From assembly GCA_022567015.1 (NCBI GenBank), contig JADFHR010000128.1, forward strand, positions 1 through 9,225: a DNA stretch of 9,225 bases, written 5' to 3'. The DNA comes from Pseudomonadota bacterium. GTDB taxonomy: Bacteria > Pseudomonadota > Alphaproteobacteria > Rhodospirillales > 2-02-FULL-58-16. The notes below the pieces were generated by a model. It did not search any database, had not been told where the DNA came from, and worked only from the letters and a program-made list of their open reading frames with translations. The position numbers and the translations under genes are program-made. This document shows, piece by piece, positions 6,398 through 9,225 of this stretch; positions within the stretch are counted from its first letter, which is position 1, and each line of letters starts with the position of its first letter.

Positions 6398-6403
6398 ATT
6401 ATA
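6398..6403 (-). promoter_or_regulatory. Possible -10 element for clpS-clpA
   Basis: On the minus strand this reads TATAAT, a perfect sigma-70 -10 hexamer in an otherwise GC-rich region, about 48 bases before the clpS start. The position 17 bases upstream (CCCAAA) is a poor -35, and no sigma-32-like CTTGAA/CCCCAT pair is seen. It is a plausible basal promoter, supported mainly by the hexamer and its AT-rich surroundings. Confidence 0.45.
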
Positions 6404-6693
6404 TATTCGCTTTCGGGAGGTTTGGGGAAGAGCCTGCGGACGGAGCCGCCGGTGAAACGGTCCCCCGGGCAGACGATGGGTCCCGGTTGCGCCCGGGTCC
6501 GCCCCGGTCGCCCGCCGCCGGCGGGGCCGGCTCCGGCCCCAGCGCTTTATCTCAACCCTTTGACCTCCCGACGTTTTTTTTGCCCTGGCGCGCCATCCGC
6601 GCCAAGCCGATCATAGCACATTTTCGCCCTCCGTGCCCATAGGCGCCTGTTCGCAAAATGCAAAGGGTGGGGTGTGAACTCGCCCCGATGCCC
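6404..6693. other. Intergenic stretch between clpS promoter and phasin terminator
   Basis: About 290 bases without a convincing gene. It holds a strong GC hairpin, GGGGCCGG-CT-CCGGCCCC (6523-6540), with no U-tract on either side. It also has a run of eight T at about 6574-6581 not preceded by a stem. On the minus strand a TATGAT at about 6613 lacks a matching -35. Short open frames here have no ribosome site or recognisable product. Confidence 0.5.
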
Positions 6694-6730
6694 AAAAAAA
6701 ATGCGCCCGGCGGACATTGCCACCGGGCGC
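6694..6730 (-). terminator. Rho-independent terminator of the phasin gene
   Basis: On the minus strand GCGCCCGG pairs perfectly with CCGGGCGC (6723-6730 with 6703-6710) around a 12-base loop, followed by A and eight T. It sits 39 bases past the phasin stop and should separate phasin transcription from clpS-clpA. Confidence 0.9.
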
Positions 6731-6768
6731 CAATCGCTGCTGCCCGATCAGGGGAGGATGGGAGGAGC

Positions 6769-7308
6769 TCAGGCAGCAAGCGGCTTGTTGAATTTCTCCA
6801 CCGCCACGGTCACGCGGGTAGTGATCGGCGCCGAGGCGTTTTCGGCCAGCTTCGCCGACATGGCCGAAAGCCGCCGGCTGTCTTCGACGAATCTCTCGTA
6901 CTGGGCCCGGGCCAGGCCGGTCTGCACCTCGATCATCTCGGGCAGGGTCTTGCAGCCGAACAGCGCCTTGGTGGCGCCCACGGCATCTTCCACGGAGGCC
7001 CGGGCGAGGCCGAGCCACACGTCGTTGAGGTCCTGCATGCCCTTGGCCAGGATGGCGCCCGACGTCATCACCGCCTGGACGTTGTCCTTGCCGAAGCCGG
7101 TCAGATCACCGTAGCCCTTGAAGGCCCCGGCGCCGGCCTTGACGGCGGTCTCGACCTGTTCCCGGCCCATGGCGACGGCCTTCTCGTAGCCCTTGGCTGC
7201 CGCCTGGGCGCCCGCCTTGACCACGGTCTCCACGGCTTCCGCGCCGGCGGCCTCGGCGGGTTTGGCGGTGCCGGCCCGGCCGGCGTTGTTCTTCCTCGCA
7301 GCGGTCAT
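6769..7308 (-). CDS. Phasin family protein (polyhydroxyalkanoate granule-associated)
   Basis: A 179-residue phasin that coats intracellular polyhydroxyalkanoate granules and limits their coalescence. The start at 7308 has GGAG seven bases upstream. The frame runs open to 7455 but that part covers the promoter. The N-terminal ~25 residues are Ala/Lys-rich and disordered. The rest is an amphipathic helical protein with no membrane segment: repeated A-x-K/E heptad-like segments, a central LAKGMQDLNDVW, and the characteristic C-terminal stretch LPEMIEVQTGLARAQYERF followed by SRRLSAMSAKLAENA, as in the phasin_2 family (PF09361). It is transcribed alone between a strong promoter (7404-7431) and an intrinsic terminator, on the same strand as clpS-clpA. 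Two TGC-N3-GCA sites suggest PhaR control. No polymer synthase gene is in the window, so granule formation is inferred. Confidence 0.9.
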   Translation of the reverse strand: MTAARKNNAGRAGTAKPAEAAGAEAVETVVKAGAQAAAKGYEKAVAMGREQVETAVKAGAGAFKGYGDLTGFGKDNVQAVMTSGAILAKGMQDLNDVWLGLARASVEDAVGATKALFGCKTLPEMIEVQTGLARAQYERFVEDSRRLSAMSAKLAENASAPITTRVTVAVEKFNKPLAA

Positions 7309-7382
7309 CGTAATACTCCGAATTCCAAAACGGTTCCAAATCCAGTGCCCGTGCAGGGGCCGGCGGGCATCGACCGGAATGC

Positions 7383-7395
7383 TGCACTGCAACAT
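7383..7395 (+). promoter_or_regulatory. Putative PhaR operator 1 (TGC-N3-GCA)
   Basis: TGCACTGCAACAT carries the TGC-N3-GCA core described for PhaR, the polyhydroxybutyrate-responsive repressor of phasin genes in alphaproteobacteria. It overlaps the predicted transcription start of the phasin promoter, a position suited to repression. Confidence 0.6.
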
Positions 7396-7403
7396 CAAAC
7401 CCG

Positions 7404-7431
7404 AATATAATCCTGATTTTGCCCATGTCAA
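7404..7431 (-). promoter_or_regulatory. Sigma-70 promoter of the phasin gene
   Basis: On the minus strand TTGACA (7426-7431, perfect -35) and TATATT (7404-7409) are separated by 16 bases. The expected start of transcription is near 7397, about 90 bases ahead of the phasin ATG. Two matching operator-like sites lie directly upstream of the -35 and downstream of the -10. Confidence 0.8.
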
Positions 7432-7442
7432 GGTTTTTTTTG

Positions 7443-7455
7443 TGCACCGCAACAT
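7443..7455 (+). promoter_or_regulatory. Putative PhaR operator 2 (TGC-N3-GCA)
   Basis: TGCACCGCAACAT differs from operator 1 in one of 13 bases, has the same orientation and lies exactly 60 bp away. It sits 11 bases upstream of the -35 hexamer. With operator 1 it brackets the core promoter. Confidence 0.6.
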
Positions 7456-7702
7456 AACCGGAGTATTAATATAACTAATTGTTATTATTGCAAAATATCA
7501 TAGACACTCGAAAGCGTTCGATGAATTTTTCGCGCCCGCACGCGAAAATGGGGACGCCATCGGAGGGCGGGCGCCGGCGGTGCCGCGGCGAAATCGGGCG
7601 ACGGCGTTAACGGTTTATTATCGGCGTTGGGTTAGGAACGTCGGGGTAGGTTCGATGAAAGGGCGCCTTGGTGCAAAGTCGCGAAAATACCGCGGAAACG
7701 GC
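7456..7702. other. Central part of the phasin/carboxypeptidase divergent intergenic region
   Basis: No gene is supported here. The left part is AT-rich (about 7461-7500). It is followed by a small inverted repeat, TCGAA-AGCG-TTCGA, near 7508-7521. A perfect 8-bp hairpin, TTTTCGCG-CCCGCA-CGCGAAAA (7527-7548), comes next. The rest is GC-rich and featureless. Because both neighbours are transcribed away from this region, the hairpin does not terminate either of them. Confidence 0.5.
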
Positions 7703-7733
7703 TTGAGACGGCCCCCGGGTTTGCGGCTACAAT
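7703..7733 (+). promoter_or_regulatory. Possible promoter of the carboxypeptidase gene
   Basis: TTGAGA (7703-7708) and TACAAT (7728-7733) are reasonable -35 and -10 hexamers, but the 19-base spacer is longer than ideal. The -10 lies 63 bases before the ATG at 7797. Confidence 0.4.
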
Positions 7734-7747
7734 CAGGGCAACAGGGA

Positions 7748-7773
7748 GGAGACCACAGCCAGTGAAGGTCTCC
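7748..7773 (+). other. Leader hairpin upstream of the carboxypeptidase gene
   Basis: GGAGACC (7748-7754) and GGTCTCC (7767-7773) form a perfect 7-bp stem with a 12-base loop inside the predicted leader, 23 bases before the start codon. It may stabilise the transcript or affect translation; no known riboswitch pattern is recognised. Confidence 0.35.
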
Positions 7774-7796
7774 CGGGGAAACCGGTAAGGGGTATC

Positions 7797-9029
7797 ATGA
7801 GGGTCGACGGCAGAGACCGCTTCCTCCGCCTGGTCGCGGCGTGCGTTTGCGCGGCGGGCATTTCCGTCCTTTCCGCCTCCCCCGGCCTGGCAAAGTACGC
7901 GTCCGTCATCATGGACGCCGAGACCGGCCGCGTGGTCCACGCGGTGAACGCGAACACCCGTAACTACCCGGCGTCCCTGACCAAGATGATGACGCTGTAC
8001 ATGGTCTTCGAGGCCCTGGAGGACGGCCGGCTTTCCATGGACCAGCGCCTGAAGGTCTCCGCCCGCTCCGCCCGTCAGCCGTCGTCCAGGCTGGGGCTGC
8101 GCAAGGGGCAGACGATCACGGTCAAGCAGGCCATCCTGGCCATGGTGACGAAGTCCGCCAACGACGTGGCGGCGACCGTCGCCGAGGCGCTGAGCGGCAG
8201 CGAGCGCAATTTCGCCCTCGCCATGACGACCACCGCGCGCCGGCTGGGCATGGATCGGACCATCTTCCGCAACGCCTCGGGCCTCCCCCACCGGGGCCAG
8301 CAAAGCACGGCCCGGGACATGGCGGTCCTCGCCCGCGCCCTGATCACCGACTTCCCGCGCTATTACCACTTCTTCTCGACCAGGACATTCACCTTTGGCG
8401 GCATCCGCCACCGCAACCACAACAAGATGATCGCCACCTACGACGGCGCCGACGGCATCAAGACCGGCTACATCCGCGCCTCGGGCTTCAACCTGGTGGC
8501 CTCGGCCAAGCGCGGCGGCCGCCGGCTGATCGGCGTCGTTTTCGGCGGCCGCTCGCCGAGGGCGCGGGACCGCCACATGGCCAGGCTTCTGGACAAGGGT
8601 TTCAGGGTCCTGAACGGCACGCCCATACAGACGGCGGCGGCCGATAAGGGGACGCGGAAAAAGAAGGCCCGGCCGGCGACACGGAAACGGCGCGCCTCCA
8701 CGCGCCCCGCCTCGGCCTCCAAATCCGCCGCCGCGCCGGCCAGGACATCCAAGAGTCGGTGGGGCATCCAGGTCGGGGCCTACATGCGCTATTCGCCGGC
8801 CTATGCGATGGCCGCCAAGGTGGTCAAAAGGCTGCCGAATCTCCTCGAAAACGGCACCATCAAGGTCGTGCCCCTGAAGATCCGCAACCGCCGGCCCGTG
8901 TACCGGTCGCGCATCCTCGGCCTCAGCAAGAGACAGGCCTACCGCGCCTGCCGCATCCTCAAGAAGCGCAAGATGGACTGCATGGAGATGCGCCTCAAAG
9001 GCGTCCAGGTAGCCTTCGTCGGCTCCTAG
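7797..9029 (+). CDS. D-alanyl-D-alanine carboxypeptidase (PBP5/6 family) with C-terminal SPOR domain
   Basis: A 410-residue penicillin-binding protein of family S11 that removes the terminal D-Ala from peptidoglycan stem peptides in the periplasm. The signal peptide spans 1-32 (basic RFLR, hydrophobic core, cleavage near GLA/K). The catalytic motifs are complete: SLTK (Ser60, Lys63), SAN (120-122) and KTG (222-224). The usual PBP5 beta domain and amphipathic membrane anchor are missing. Instead a ~40-residue basic linker rich in Ala, Lys, Arg and Ser (about 283-320) leads to a SPOR domain (321-400, starting RWGIQVGAY), which in the family binds denuded glycan at division septa. That architecture is common in alphaproteobacterial enzymes. 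AAGGGG lies four bases before the ATG, a rather close ribosome site. The 71 bases from its stop to the element at 9101 hold no clear terminator. Confidence 0.94.
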   Translation: MRVDGRDRFLRLVAACVCAAGISVLSASPGLAKYASVIMDAETGRVVHAVNANTRNYPASLTKMMTLYMVFEALEDGRLSMDQRLKVSARSARQPSSRLGLRKGQTITVKQAILAMVTKSANDVAATVAEALSGSERNFALAMTTTARRLGMDRTIFRNASGLPHRGQQSTARDMAVLARALITDFPRYYHFFSTRTFTFGGIRHRNHNKMIATYDGADGIKTGYIRASGFNLVASAKRGGRRLIGVVFGGRSPRARDRHMARLLDKGFRVLNGTPIQTAAADKGTRKKKARPATRKRRASTRPASASKSAAAPARTSKSRWGIQVGAYMRYSPAYAMAAKVVKRLPNLLENGTIKVVPLKIRNRRPVYRSRILGLSKRQAYRACRILKKRKMDCMEMRLKGVQVAFVGS

Positions 9030-9100
9030 AAGACCTGCCCGTACCTGGAGAAGGCGCCCCGCCGCCTGCCCGGCCGCGCGACCCCGTCATCCAGACCCTT

Positions 9101-9225
9101 ATACCAAGGGTCGCTGATCATGACCCATAGAGATCGCGTAGGCGGCTCGTCGGGCAGGAGGAAAGTTGCAGGCGATGCGGCGCATCGTCAAAACTTTTCG
9201 ACGCCCTCCGACGGGCCGCATACGC
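9101..9225. mobile_element. Second copy of the miniature inverted-repeat element, cut by the window end
   Basis: This segment repeats 2326-2450 in the same orientation with five substitutions and no gaps. Three substitutions are at 9110, 9111 and 9122, and the other two at 9124 and 9155. The last 70 bases are identical. It starts with the same ATACCAAGG terminus and carries the same nested hairpin (18-bp outer stem, CGATGCG/CGCATCG inner stem). The rest of the copy lies outside the window. It sits 71 bases after the carboxypeptidase stop, again next to a gene's 3' end. Confidence 0.85.

Noticed and set aside
6523..6540. GGGGCCGG/CCGGCCCC hairpin as a terminator
   Set aside because: No U-tract follows on either strand and no gene ends toward it without already having a terminator at 6694-6730.
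7309..7455. Upstream start for the phasin
   Set aside because: The added codons cover the -35/-10 promoter and both operator sites; the ATG at 7308 has GGAG at the right distance.
7311..7468. 10-bp inverted repeat TAATACTCCG (7311-7320) and CGGAGTATTA (7459-7468)
   Set aside because: One arm is simply the phasin ribosome site region; the other has no downstream start codon, and the arms are 138 bp apart, so chance is the best explanation.

Overview
The window is high-GC DNA with the gene content and codon style of an alphaproteobacterium, most likely of the Rhodospirillales kind. The supporting features are a phasin, a clpS-clpA pair, a PBP5-type carboxypeptidase with a C-terminal SPOR domain, and a COG3146/FemAB-like acetyltransferase. 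This assignment is inferred from gene families and composition, not from a marker gene. The first ~125 bases do not fit: they are AT-rich and carry the start of a small gene resembling a family I associate with the Bacteroidota/Ignavibacteria (FCB) group. The switch to GC-rich sequence inside that frame suggests a chimeric contig edge or a broken transferred fragment.

Layout, left to right: a foreign-looking AT-rich edge with a truncated 29-codon frame (1-157); a secreted or lipoprotein Ser-Asp-His alpha/beta hydrolase on the minus strand (227-1030); divergent from it, a COG3146 acetyltransferase-like protein (1152-2342); a composite miniature inverted-repeat element (2326-2646); a secreted protein of unknown function made of two copies of a four-cysteine domain (2626-3264); two tandem ~183-bp palindromic repeat units (3275-3639); clpA and clpS as a minus-strand operon transcribed from ~6400 leftwards (3668-6350); a minus-strand phasin with its own terminator and a promoter flanked by two likely PhaR operators (6769-7455); a D-Ala-D-Ala carboxypeptidase (7797-9029); and a second copy of the miniature element running off the window end (9101-9225).

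The core genes are housekeeping. ClpS delivers N-degron substrates to ClpA, which unfolds them for ClpP. The carboxypeptidase trims peptidoglycan stem peptides in the periplasm. The phasin coats polyhydroxyalkanoate granules and is probably repressed by PhaR when no polymer is present. The accessory interest lies in the repeats. The element at 2326-2646 overlaps both flanking genes, giving one its stop codon and last residues and the other its only convincing start codon. The downstream gene encodes a duplicated Cys-rich secreted protein that I cannot assign to a family. I see no complete novel system such as a defence island, CRISPR array or secretion cluster.
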